From assembly GCA_046728115.1 (NCBI GenBank), contig JBKPDW010000003.1, forward strand, positions 1-35,747: a stretch of DNA of 35,747 nt, in the 5' to 3' direction. How positions within the stretch are numbered: position 1 is the stretch's first letter; each line of letters begins with the position of its first letter. Under the pieces are notes generated by a model. That model did no database searches. It worked only from the letters and a program-made list of their open reading frames with translations, and was not told the origin of the DNA. The DNA is from CAVSWN01 sp046728115 (GTDB taxonomy: Bacteria; Acidobacteriota; Vicinamibacteria; Vicinamibacterales; CAVVIG01). Of this stretch, positions 23,254 to 30,466 are shown piece by piece. The translations under genes and the position numbers were made by a program.

Positions 23254-24287
23254 GCGGCCGTTTGGCGAGCCGCCGCAAGACGGCGCCACATGGCTTCGAG
23301 CAGGTCTGGCACACCGGCGCCGGTTGCGCCGGAGATGCGAAAGAACGGGAGCTTCAATTCAGCTGCCCGCCGTTCGAGCGGCGCCACACGTGCATCGGCC
23401 TGCGTCGGCGCGACGGCATCGAGCTTGTTGGCCGCCACGATCTGCGGCTTTGCAGCGAGCGTCGGCTCGAACAGCTCGAGCTCGCGGCGAACCGTATCGA
23501 GATCCTCTACCGGATCACGGCCGCTCGACTCCGTCACGTCCACGAGGTGGACGAGCACCTTCGTGCGCTCGAGATGGCGCAGGAACCTGTGACCAAGCCC
23601 CAGACCACGATGAGCGCCTTCGATCAGTCCCGGAACGTCGGCGACGACAAAGCTGCGGTCGTCGCTCAGGCCGACGACGCCGAGGTTTGGCGTGAGCGTG
23701 GTGAACGGATAGTCCGCAATCTTCGGACGCGCGGCCGAAATCCGGGCGATCAAGGTCGACTTCCCGGCGTTTGGAAACCCAACGAGGCCCACGTCAGCGA
23801 GCAGCTTGAGCTCGAGGCGTAAATCCTTGGCCTCGCCTGGTTCGCCGGGCTGCACTTTCCTCGGCGCCCGGTTGGTCGACGTCGCAAACCGGGCGTTCCC
23901 CATTCCGCCTCGGCCGCCGCGCGCGACGAGCACGCGCTGGCCTTCTTCCGCGAGATCCGCAAGCAGGCGCAGTGGATTGGACGGGTCGCCAGTTTTTTCG
24001 TAGATCAACGTCCCAATCGGAACGGCGAGTTCGAGTTCCTCGCCGGCGCGGCCCGTGCAGTTGGAACCTTGACCATGTTCGCCGCGTTTGGCTGTGAACT
24101 CGGGATGGAACCGGTAATTGATGAGGGTGTTGATGTGAGGGCTGGCGACGGCGTACACGGACCCGCCCGGACCGCCGTCACCGCCGCTCGGCCCGCCCCG
24201 GGGGACGCGTTTTTCGCGGCGAAACGCCACGCAGCCGCGGCCGCCGGCTCCGGCTTTGACGTGAATGTCGACTTCGTCAACAAACAT
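23250..24287 (-). CDS. obgE: GTPase ObgE/CgtA
   Basis: Essential GTPase for late 50S ribosome assembly and stress control; 345 residues. The Gly-rich Obg fold fills about 1-158 (GAGGRGCVAFRREKRVPRGGPSGGDGGPGGSVY). The G domain follows with G1 GFPNAGKST, G2 DYPFTTLTPNLGVV, G3 DVPGLIEGA and G4 NKLD. It lacks a long C-terminal extension, as in many bacteria. It lies behind rplU and rpmA, the standard order, and overlaps nadD by ATGA. The spacer before it is an inverted array of 8-base units. Confidence 0.98.
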   Translation of the reverse strand: MFVDEVDIHVKAGAGGRGCVAFRREKRVPRGGPSGGDGGPGGSVYAVASPHINTLINYRFHPEFTAKRGEHGQGSNCTGRAGEELELAVPIGTLIYEKTGDPSNPLRLLADLAEEGQRVLVARGGRGGMGNARFATSTNRAPRKVQPGEPGEAKDLRLELKLLADVGLVGFPNAGKSTLIARISAARPKIADYPFTTLTPNLGVVGLSDDRSFVVADVPGLIEGAHRGLGLGHRFLRHLERTKVLVHLVDVTESSGRDPVEDLDTVRRELELFEPTLAAKPQIVAANKLDAVAPTQADARVAPLERRAAELKLPFFRISGATGAGVPDLLEAMWRRLAAARQTAA

Positions 24288-24291
24288 AAAA

Positions 24292-24360
24292 TTGGCGACC
24301 TGGTGACGTGGTGATTTGGTGATTGGAATTCACCATTTCACGCATTCACCAACTCACCAA
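24292..24360. repeat. Inverted array of 8-base units between rpmA and obgE
   Basis: Four tandem octamers of pattern NTGGTGAN (24292-24323) are followed by four octamers of the complementary pattern NTCACCAN (24329-24360). The arms can pair over their whole length with scattered mismatches, so the transcript would fold into a hairpin of about 32 bp. The array occupies essentially the entire 73-base spacer and may attenuate or stabilise the transcript between the ribosomal protein genes and obgE. Confidence 0.8.
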
Positions 24361-24618
24361 TTATTCGACGGGCTGAACGCTGATGACCCTGCCGTGCGCG
24401 CCGTGGTTCTCGAATCTCACGCGGCCCGCGATCTTCGCGAAGATCGTGTCGTCCTTTCCGAGACCCGCGTTGAGGCCGGGCCGGAATCGCCGGCCCCGCT
24501 GGCGCACGATGATCGTGCCGCCGCTGACCAGGTTGCCGTCGTGTGCTTTGACACCGAGGCGCTGCGAGTTGGAGTCGCGCCCGTTGCGAGAACTGCCTTG
24601 TCCTTTTTTGTGAGCCAT
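24361..24618 (-). CDS. rpmA: 50S ribosomal protein bL27
   Basis: 85 residues, standard length. It begins MAHKKGQGSSRNGRDSNSQRLGVKAHDG, the conserved N-terminus that reaches the peptidyl transferase centre, and continues with GGTIIVRQRGRRFRPGLNAGLGKDDTIFAKI. The sequence starts directly with AHKKG, so there is no cleavable Firmicutes-type N-terminal extension. The ATG at 24618 has GGTGG about 8 bases upstream. It follows rplU and precedes obgE. Confidence 0.98.
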   Translation of the reverse strand: MAHKKGQGSSRNGRDSNSQRLGVKAHDGNLVSGGTIIVRQRGRRFRPGLNAGLGKDDTIFAKIAGRVRFENHGAHGRVISVQPVE

Positions 24619-24630
24619 TAGCCTACCACC

Positions 24631-24685
24631 AGGGATTAGGGGTAAAGAATCCTGAGCCCTGACCCCTAGCCCCCAGCCCTTAACC
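24631..24685. repeat. Period-7 array between rplU and rpmA
   Basis: Five tandem heptamers, CCTGAGC, CCTGACC, CCTAGCC, CCCAGCC and CTTAACC (24651-24685), face a shorter inverted stretch GGGATTAGGGGTAA (24632-24645). The units resemble those in the uvrA leader. The last units run over the rplU stop codon. Confidence 0.65.
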
Positions 24686-25000
24686 CTCGAGAAGAATATC
24701 CTTGATGCGAACCTGCGTGTACTGCGCGCGGTGACCTTTCGTGCGGCGCATACCCTTGCGACGCTTTTTCTTGAAGACGCGGATTTTCGGGCCGCGCGTC
24801 TCGCCGTCGACGACCGCAATCACGCGCGCGTTCGCGACGAAGGGCGCCCCGGCCATGACTTCGCCGCCGTCTTTCTCGACGAGCAGGACCTGATCGATCG
24901 TCAGCTCGGCCCCTGCATCGCCCGCGGTGCCCGCCAGTCTCGCCGTGCCGCCGGGAGTGACTTTGATCTGCTGGCTCCCGCTCTTGATGATCGCGTACAT
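24680..25000 (-). CDS. rplU: 50S ribosomal protein bL21
   Basis: 106 residues, standard length. It begins MYAIIKSGSQQIKVTPGG and ends with the basic block IRVFKKKRRKGMRRTKGHRAQYTQVRIKDIL that binds 23S rRNA. The ATG at 25000 is preferred over 25024 because it gives the canonical start and has GGTGG about 7 bases upstream. It is the first gene of the rplU-rpmA-obgE-nadD-rsfS-comF run, with a sigma-70 promoter immediately upstream. Confidence 0.98.
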   Translation of the reverse strand: MYAIIKSGSQQIKVTPGGTARLAGTAGDAGAELTIDQVLLVEKDGGEVMAGAPFVANARVIAVVDGETRGPKIRVFKKKRRKGMRRTKGHRAQYTQVRIKDILLEG

Positions 25001-25024
25001 GATCGCCACCCGTGCAAAACGCAT

Positions 25025-25053
25025 AGTGTACTACCGAAAGCACTCGAGAGCAA
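25025..25053 (-). promoter_or_regulatory. Sigma-70 promoter for the rplU operon
   Basis: On the minus strand, TTGCTC (25053-25048) and TACACT (25030-25025) are spaced by 17 bases. Transcription would begin near 25018, leaving a leader of fewer than 20 bases before the rplU ATG, too short for an L21 leader RNA. Confidence 0.6.
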
Positions 25054-25157
25054 AGCTGCAGGGAAACGGGGATGAAGGCACTTCCGGCGCACGCAGGTTC
25101 ACCGATAGCAGCAATTACCCTGCGTTGTCGGCGCGCTCTCTCCGGTTGCTGTTCTGA

Positions 25158-26021
25158 TTACTTCAACAGAACCCGTGATCCACGGATTTTCTGGCTGCTG
25201 AGTGCGCTCAGGAAGTTCGGCACGAGCCGGTCCATCAGCTCGAAGTAGGACGATAACGCCGGCGTGTTCTGCTGCGCGTTATAGAGAATCTCTTCCCGAT
25301 AGCTCTCGGAGTACATGGTCGCGCCACTGCGACCGTCGATGAACACGAATTTCGGCCGCAGCATGAAGCCCTTCCGCTCCATATACGTCCTGGTGGGTAT
25401 CACCCGGCGGCGGCCATACTGATCATAGACCTCAGTATCGCGCTGGACGAAACCCGAGGAGGAACGGTTGGTGAAGAGGACCGTGCCGGTTACGATCAGT
25501 GGATTCTGGAATTCCTCGCCGATCCGCTTCCAGTACGCGGTGTTCGCGAACAATCGTTCGTACTGTTCGAGATCTTTTTCATCCTTGATGCGCTGCGGCA
25601 ACGCCATTGAGGCGATCGGCTGATGATCGGCGCTGCTCGTATTGTTGGGCGATGAGCCCTCGTGCGCCGCGACGGACTCGTCGGCCCGAGGCTGATCGTG
25701 CGCCACTTCCAGCAGTGGGAGGATGTCGGCGTCGATGACCTTGAGCGACGATTTCGTGCGCAGCTGGCTGCGCAGCAGGCGCACGGTTTCCTGATTCGCG
25801 TCGATGTCGTCGCTGCCTCCCGTCACGAAACCGGCCACGAGGACTCGCTGGAACGGTGTGACGTCGAGTTTGGGCTGGATGGGCGTCTCGATGGGTATTT
25901 CGAGATAACTCGCGCCGCATGCCACGGTGACAAGGGCAAAGGCCGCCGAGGCTGCAAGCGCGAGTATACGGGGCGTGCGTCGGCTCGTGTTACGGCTCTT
26001 TTCCGGAGCTGGTCCGATCAT
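25158..26021 (-). CDS. Putative outer-membrane lipoprotein with CsgG/LpoB-like fold
   Basis: A 287-residue lipoprotein. The ATG at 26021 gives a twin-basic leader and hydrophobic core ending FALVTVAC (lipidated Cys35), overlapping the TPR gene by 32 bases. The mature part begins FQRVLVAGFVTGGSDDIDANQETVRLLRSQLRTKSSLKVIDAD, reminiscent of the alpha/beta fold of CsgG, LpoB and related envelope proteins, where a small conserved protein fold senses or builds cell-surface assemblies. Later come LIVTGTVLFTNRSS and FVFIDGRSGATMYSESYREEILYNAQQNT, also consistent. The central stretch (about 105-150) is acidic and probably disordered. The name is inference from fold-like patterns; function is unknown. 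Confidence 0.75.
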   Translation of the reverse strand: MIGPAPEKSRNTSRRTPRILALAASAAFALVTVACGASYLEIPIETPIQPKLDVTPFQRVLVAGFVTGGSDDIDANQETVRLLRSQLRTKSSLKVIDADILPLLEVAHDQPRADESVAAHEGSSPNNTSSADHQPIASMALPQRIKDEKDLEQYERLFANTAYWKRIGEEFQNPLIVTGTVLFTNRSSSGFVQRDTEVYDQYGRRRVIPTRTYMERKGFMLRPKFVFIDGRSGATMYSESYREEILYNAQQNTPALSSYFELMDRLVPNFLSALSSQKIRGSRVLLK

Positions 26022-26346
26022 TGATTTCCTTGAACAGCTCGTAGTTCTGACGAATCTGGGCGTTGTTGGGCGCGAGTTCGATCGCCTTCTCGTAAGCCTT
26101 CCGCGCCTTGTCGAGCTGCCCCTCGTGCTCGTACGCGATGGCGAGGTCGTTATACGCCGCAGCGTAGGTCGGGTCGAGCTCGATGGCTTTTTCCCAGCGG
26201 TAGATCGCTTCGCGCCAGAGCCCGCGCTGTGCAACGTTGATCCCGAACTCGACCTGCGATTTGGCGTCGTTCTTCCCATCGGCAAACGACGGGGATGCCG
26301 AGAGGACAATCGCGGCGGCCAGGAGGAACGCTGCGCTCGGATTCAT
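25990..26346 (-). CDS. Exported tetratricopeptide-repeat protein
   Basis: A 118-residue secreted protein. The ATG at 26346 is preferred to a GTG at 26364, which would overlap the -10 box. Residues 1-23 are a signal peptide ending PSFADG. Two to three TPR motifs follow: AKSQVEFGINVAQRGLWREAIYRWEKAIELDPT, then YAAAYNDLAIAYEHEGQLDKARKAYEKAIELAPN and a partial third. TPRs mediate protein contacts; the partner is probably the lipoprotein encoded by the overlapping downstream gene. Confidence 0.88.
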   Translation of the reverse strand: MNPSAAFLLAAAIVLSASPSFADGKNDAKSQVEFGINVAQRGLWREAIYRWEKAIELDPTYAAAYNDLAIAYEHEGQLDKARKAYEKAIELAPNNAQIRQNYELFKEINDRTSSGKEP

Positions 26347-26362
26347 CGGTGGATCAATGGCC

Positions 26363-26368
26363 ACTATA
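26363..26368 (-). promoter_or_regulatory. Extended -10 promoter for the TPR-lipoprotein pair
   Basis: On the minus strand the sequence TGGTATAGT is an extended -10 (TGnTATAGT). It is 16 bases from the ATG at 26346, so the leader would be about 10 bases. No good -35 hexamer is visible. Confidence 0.45.
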
Positions 26369-26501
26369 CCACCTTCAGGACCGCGCGGAGCAAGGCATAT
26401 GCCACAGATGATACTGAAAGATCCTTGAACTTTTGCCGCGACAAGCGCACTGACTTACGAAACTTGACGTCCGATGTCCTCTGAATTTCGTGGGTCGCCC
26501 T

Positions 26502-26507
26502 TATAAT
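26502..26507 (+). promoter_or_regulatory. Consensus -10 box ahead of the dprA leader
   Basis: A perfect TATAAT; transcription would start near 26514, directly before a strong hairpin. No -35 hexamer is seen at normal spacing (a TTGACG lies 32 bases upstream). Confidence 0.5.
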
Positions 26508-26516
26508 GTACGTCCA

Positions 26517-26563
26517 GGAGGTCGGGCTCCGCGCATCGCGCGGGCAGCTCGGCCTCCTTTTTT
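26517..26563 (+). terminator. Strong leader hairpin with T-run (attenuator or small-RNA terminator)
   Basis: GGAGGTCGGGCT (26517-26528) pairs with AGCTCGGCCTCC (26546-26557), 12 bp with two G-T pairs. Inside it CCGCGC and GCGCGG form a further 6-bp stem with loop ATC. Six T residues follow (26558-26563). This is a textbook intrinsic terminator only about 10 bases after a TATAAT box and 67 bases before the dprA start, so it should attenuate dprA or end a short RNA of about 50 bases. Confidence 0.8.
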
Positions 26564-26629
26564 GTTTGGTCCGTTTCGATTGGACGTCACCGACAACAAA
26601 AAGGTCGCGCTGCCCGAAAGGGGTGTGCC

Positions 26630-27709
26630 GTGACCGATTTGCTCGATTTCATATCGTTGTCGCTGTTGCCATCGTGGTGCTGGATCCGTATCGCGGAGGC
26701 CCTTCGTGCGGGCGACCCCGCGCAACTGGTTCTCGAGCGCCTTCTCTTCGAACACTGGCACGCCGAGGCCGACAAGCGAGCCATCCTGTGTCGCCGGGCC
26801 GAAGCCGCGCTCCGTCGAGCCGCAGAGGCTGGAATTCTTGCCGTGCCATGGTGCGATCCGTCATATCCCGTGGCGCTGACGACGATCGTCGACCCGCCGC
26901 CGATGCTGTGGGCGCGCGGAAAAATAGCGACGGTCAATCGGGCCGCGGTTGCGGTCGTTGGGTCGCGCGCCGCATCGCCGTACGCGCTGTCGGTCGCCGA
27001 GCGGCTCGCCGTCGATCTCACACGCGCCGGACTGGTTGTCGTCAGCGGCCTTGCGCGCGGCGTGGATTCGGCCGCGCATCGTGGCGCGCTCGTCAGCGGT
27101 GGCTCGACGATCGCGGTGCTCGGCTCGGGCATCGACGTGTTGTACCCACCCGAGCACGCGGCGCTTGCGTCCGACATCGAGCGCGAGGGCGCCATCCTCA
27201 GCGAACTCGTGCCGGGAACGCCTCCGAGGGCGCGTTTCTTTCCGCAGCGCAATCGCCTCATCAGCGGCCTCTCGCGCGCTGTCGTGGTGATCGAGGCCGG
27301 CGAAAAGAGCGGTTCGCTCATCACGGCACGCTGTGCCCTCGAACAGGGACGTGATGTGCTCGCCGTCCCGGGCAACGTCCTGAGCGGCCGCAATCGTGGC
27401 GCGCACGCCCTTCTTCGGGACGGCGCAAAGATTGTGGAGACTGCGGACGATATCTTGGAGGAGCTGGGAATGACGGTGCGGACAGGACGGGCAGCCAGGT
27501 CAGGAGAGGCGGCAACGGCGGGAGAGGCGAACGTGGATCCGATCCTGGAATGTTTGACAGTCGGCGAGCCCAGCGATCTCGATGAGCTTTCCGAGCGATC
27601 CGGCCTCAATCCGTCGCGTCTGTTGCCAAGGCTGTTCGAGTTGGAACTGCGAGGAATCGTGGCGCGCGTCGGCGGCGGGCGCTTCGTGCGAATCGGCAGT
27701 TCGTGCTAG
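26630..27709 (+). CDS. dprA: DNA-processing protein DprA
   Basis: Loads RecA onto incoming single-stranded DNA during natural transformation; 359 residues. The Rossmann-like core has AVVGSRAASPYALSVAERLA, VVSGLARGVDSAAHRGAL, TIAVLGSGIDVLYPPEHAAL, ISELVPGTPPRA-type sequence (ILSELVPGTPPRARFFPQRNRLISGLS) and GSLITARCALEQGRDVLAVPG. A C-terminal winged helix (DPILECLTVGEPSDLDELSERSGLNPSRLLPRLFELELRGIV) is present. Between them, residues about 284-302 are a low-complexity linker (TVRTGRAARSGEAATAGEAN) whose DNA resembles the GGCAGG micro-repeats. The GTG start at 26630 has AAAGGGG about 6 bases upstream. With comF nearby, natural competence is plausible. Confidence 0.96.
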   Translation: MTDLLDFISLSLLPSWCWIRIAEALRAGDPAQLVLERLLFEHWHAEADKRAILCRRAEAALRRAAEAGILAVPWCDPSYPVALTTIVDPPPMLWARGKIATVNRAAVAVVGSRAASPYALSVAERLAVDLTRAGLVVVSGLARGVDSAAHRGALVSGGSTIAVLGSGIDVLYPPEHAALASDIEREGAILSELVPGTPPRARFFPQRNRLISGLSRAVVVIEAGEKSGSLITARCALEQGRDVLAVPGNVLSGRNRGAHALLRDGAKIVETADDILEELGMTVRTGRAARSGEAATAGEANVDPILECLTVGEPSDLDELSERSGLNPSRLLPRLFELELRGIVARVGGGRFVRIGSSC

Positions 27710-27721
27710 GGTGGAGCACGG

Positions 27722-30466
27722 ATGGCGAAAACACTGGTCATAGTCGAGTCACCCGCGAAGGCACGAACAATCGAGCGCATCCTGAAATCTGGTTACGATG
27801 TGCGGGCGAGCTACGGCCACGTTCGCGACCTGCCGGAGTCGGCGGACGAGATCCCCGATGCGATTCGAAAGCAGAAGTGGGGGAGACTCGGCGTCGACAT
27901 CGAGTCCGACTTCCGTCCCTACTACGTCGTGCCGAACGACAAGCGCAAACACGTGCAAGCGCTGAAGACCGCGCTCAAAGGCGCCTCGCAGGTGTACCTT
28001 GCAACCGACCCCGATCGCGAAGGCGAGTCCATCAGCTGGCACCTGAAGGAAGTGCTCAAGCCCAAGGTGCCGGTCAAGCGAATCGTGTTCCACGAAATCA
28101 CAGAGGACGCCATCAAGGATGCCGTCCGCAACGCTCAGGACGTCGACCAGAATCTGGTGCGCGCGCAGGAGAGCCGTCGAATTCTCGATCGCCTGTACGG
28201 CTACACGCTGTCGCCGGTGCTGTGGAAGAAGGTGCAGACCGGGCTGAGCGCAGGCCGCGTGCAGAGCGTCGCCGTGCGCCTGATCGTGGACCGCGAGGAA
28301 CAGCGCCTCGCGTTTCGCCCCGCGACCTACTGGGATCTCGACGCACGCTTGGCCGGCGAGGGCCGGGAGTTCACGGCCACGCTGACCCGTCTTGGATCGG
28401 CGCGCGTTGCCACCGGGAAGGATTTCGATTCGAACGGCACCCTGACGGGTACGAACGCACGGGTGTTGAACGAGCCGGAGGGGCGCGCGCTCGTCGCCGC
28501 GCTGTGGCAGCATGTGCCGTGGACGGTCACCGCCGTCGACGAGAAACCGGGTGTGGAGCGTCCGGCGCCGCCGTTCACCACGTCGACCCTGACGCAGGAG
28601 GCCAGCCGGAAGCTGGGATTCTCCACCGAGCGCACGATGCAGACGGCGCAGCGGCTGTTCCAGGAAGGGTTTATTTCGTATCACCGCACGGACTCCACGA
28701 CCCTGAGTGACCGCGCGTTGTCGGAATCCGCGTCGGTCATTCGCAGCATGTTCGGCGAGGAGTACTATGCGGGCCCGCGACGCTACGCCACCAAGGTGAA
28801 GAATGCGCAGGAGGCGCACGAGGCGATTCGGCCGTCCACCTTTGGCAGCACGCCGGCCTCGCTCGAAGGCACGCTCGACCGCGATGAATGGCGCGTGTAC
28901 GAATTGATTTGGAAACGCACCACCGCGTCGCAGATGGTCGATGCCCGCGTGTTGCGTACGACGGTCGAGATTACCGGTGAGGGCACGAATAAGGAGGACG
29001 CGGTGTTTACCGCGTCAGGCCGCACGATCGAGTTCGCCGGCTTCCGCCGCGCGTATGTCGAGGGCAGCGACGATCCGGCGGCCGAACTCGAGGAGCAGGA
29101 GACTGTGCTGCCGAAGATGACGGTCGGCGAGCGCGTCGGCCGCGACGGATCGACGCGCGTGTCGATCGCCGCGCTGGATCCAAAACGACACGAGACGACG
29201 CCGCCGGCGCGTTACACCGAAGCATCCCTCATCAAGGAGCTCGAGCGGCTTGGCATCGGACGTCCGTCCACCTACGCATCGACGATCGGCACGATCGAGC
29301 GGCGCGGCTACATCTTCCGACAGGCAAAGGCCCTGGTCCCGAGCTTCACCGCGTTTGCCGTGACGCATCTTCTCGTCGCGCACTTCGGCGACCTCGTGGA
29401 CGTCGAGTTCACGGCTGAAATGGAAGAGGACCTGGATCAGATTTCGCGCGGCGAACGCGAGTGGCTCGACTTCATTCGCGAGTTCTATCGCGGGGACAAG
29501 CATCATCGCGGCCTCGAAGAGGCCGTGCGCCAGGCCGAAGAGCGAGCCGACTATCCGCTCATCGACATCGGCGTCGATCCGGAATCGGGGGAGACCGTAC
29601 GCGTGCGCATCGGGCGGTACGGACCGTTCCTGCAGATGGGCGAAGGTGGACCGGGCAGGACCGCATCGATACCGCACTCCCAGGCACCCGCGGATCTCAG
29701 CCTCGAGAAGGCGCTGGCATTGATTCGCGCGAAGGCCGAAGGCCCGCGCCAGCTCGGCGTCGACCCGAAGACCGGTCTCACCGTCTATGCCATTCACGGA
29801 CGCTTCGGCGCCTACGTGCAGCTGGGCGAAACGCCGGAGAAAGGATCGAAGGAGAAGCCGAAACGATCCTCATTGACGAACGGCCTGACGGAGTCGACGG
29901 TGACGCTCGAGGACGCGCTGAGGCTTCTCGAATTGCCGCGCGACCTCGGCCTGCATCCGGACACACAGCAGCCAATCGTGGCGGGCCTCGGCAGATTTGG
30001 TCCGTACGTCAAACACGGAGACGATTTCCGGTCGCTTGGCGCCGACGATGACCTGTTTTCCGTCGGGTTGGACCGGGCGCTCGCACTGTTTGCCGAACCG
30101 AAACGCGGCGGACGTCGCAGGGCGGCACGCCGGGTCATTCGAGAGATCCCGGCCAGCGACGGAGCACCGCCGCTGCAGGTGCTCGAGGGTCGCTACGGCC
30201 CGTACGTCACCGATGGAGAGGTGAACGCATCGATCCCGAGGGGTTCCGATCCGTCGACGCTGTCGCTCGACGATGCGCGTGGACTCCTTGAGGCGCGGCG
30301 CAACGCGCCGCCCAGGGCGGGTCGTGGCCGTCGAGCCGAGCCTGCTCGAAAGGGTCGGGCGACACGCCCGGCGGCCGGCGCAAAAGGCGGCGCGGCGGCC
30401 GCTGCGAAGGTCCCGTCGGCGACGACGGCCAGGCGGAAGCCTGCTCGACGTAAAACGGTTCACTGA
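27722..30466 (+). CDS. topA: DNA topoisomerase I (type IA)
   Basis: Relaxes negative supercoils through a 5'-phosphotyrosine; 914 residues. The TOPRIM domain is TLVIVESPAKARTIERIL (E9) and LATDPDREGESISWHLKEVL (DxDxE). The active-site tyrosine is Y320 in GFISYHRTDSTTLSD. PARYTEASLIKELERLGIGRPSTYASTI is the conserved central block. Instead of C-terminal four-cysteine zinc fingers it has a series of Toprim_Crpt repeats with the pattern GRYGPFLQMGE, GRFGAYVQLGE, GRFGPYVKHGD and GRYGPYVTDGE, then a Lys/Arg/Ala-rich tail of about 50 residues. It begins 12 bases after dprA with GGGTGGAG as ribosome binding site, and overlaps trmFO by one base. Confidence 0.98.
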   Translation: MAKTLVIVESPAKARTIERILKSGYDVRASYGHVRDLPESADEIPDAIRKQKWGRLGVDIESDFRPYYVVPNDKRKHVQALKTALKGASQVYLATDPDREGESISWHLKEVLKPKVPVKRIVFHEITEDAIKDAVRNAQDVDQNLVRAQESRRILDRLYGYTLSPVLWKKVQTGLSAGRVQSVAVRLIVDREEQRLAFRPATYWDLDARLAGEGREFTATLTRLGSARVATGKDFDSNGTLTGTNARVLNEPEGRALVAALWQHVPWTVTAVDEKPGVERPAPPFTTSTLTQEASRKLGFSTERTMQTAQRLFQEGFISYHRTDSTTLSDRALSESASVIRSMFGEEYYAGPRRYATKVKNAQEAHEAIRPSTFGSTPASLEGTLDRDEWRVYELIWKRTTASQMVDARVLRTTVEITGEGTNKEDAVFTASGRTIEFAGFRRAYVEGSDDPAAELEEQETVLPKMTVGERVGRDGSTRVSIAALDPKRHETTPPARYTEASLIKELERLGIGRPSTYASTIGTIERRGYIFRQAKALVPSFTAFAVTHLLVAHFGDLVDVEFTAEMEEDLDQISRGEREWLDFIREFYRGDKHHRGLEEAVRQAEERADYPLIDIGVDPESGETVRVRIGRYGPFLQMGEGGPGRTASIPHSQAPADLSLEKALALIRAKAEGPRQLGVDPKTGLTVYAIHGRFGAYVQLGETPEKGSKEKPKRSSLTNGLTESTVTLEDALRLLELPRDLGLHPDTQQPIVAGLGRFGPYVKHGDDFRSLGADDDLFSVGLDRALALFAEPKRGGRRRAARRVIREIPASDGAPPLQVLEGRYGPYVTDGEVNASIPRGSDPSTLSLDDARGLLEARRNAPPRAGRGRRAEPARKGRATRPAAGAKGGAAAAAKVPSATTARRKPARRKTVH

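Noticed and set aside
24999..25157. L21 leader RNA upstream of rplU
   Set aside because: The promoter at 25025-25053 leaves fewer than 20 leader bases. An inverted CGCAGG/CCTGCG pair further upstream more likely belongs to the end of the lipoprotein transcript.
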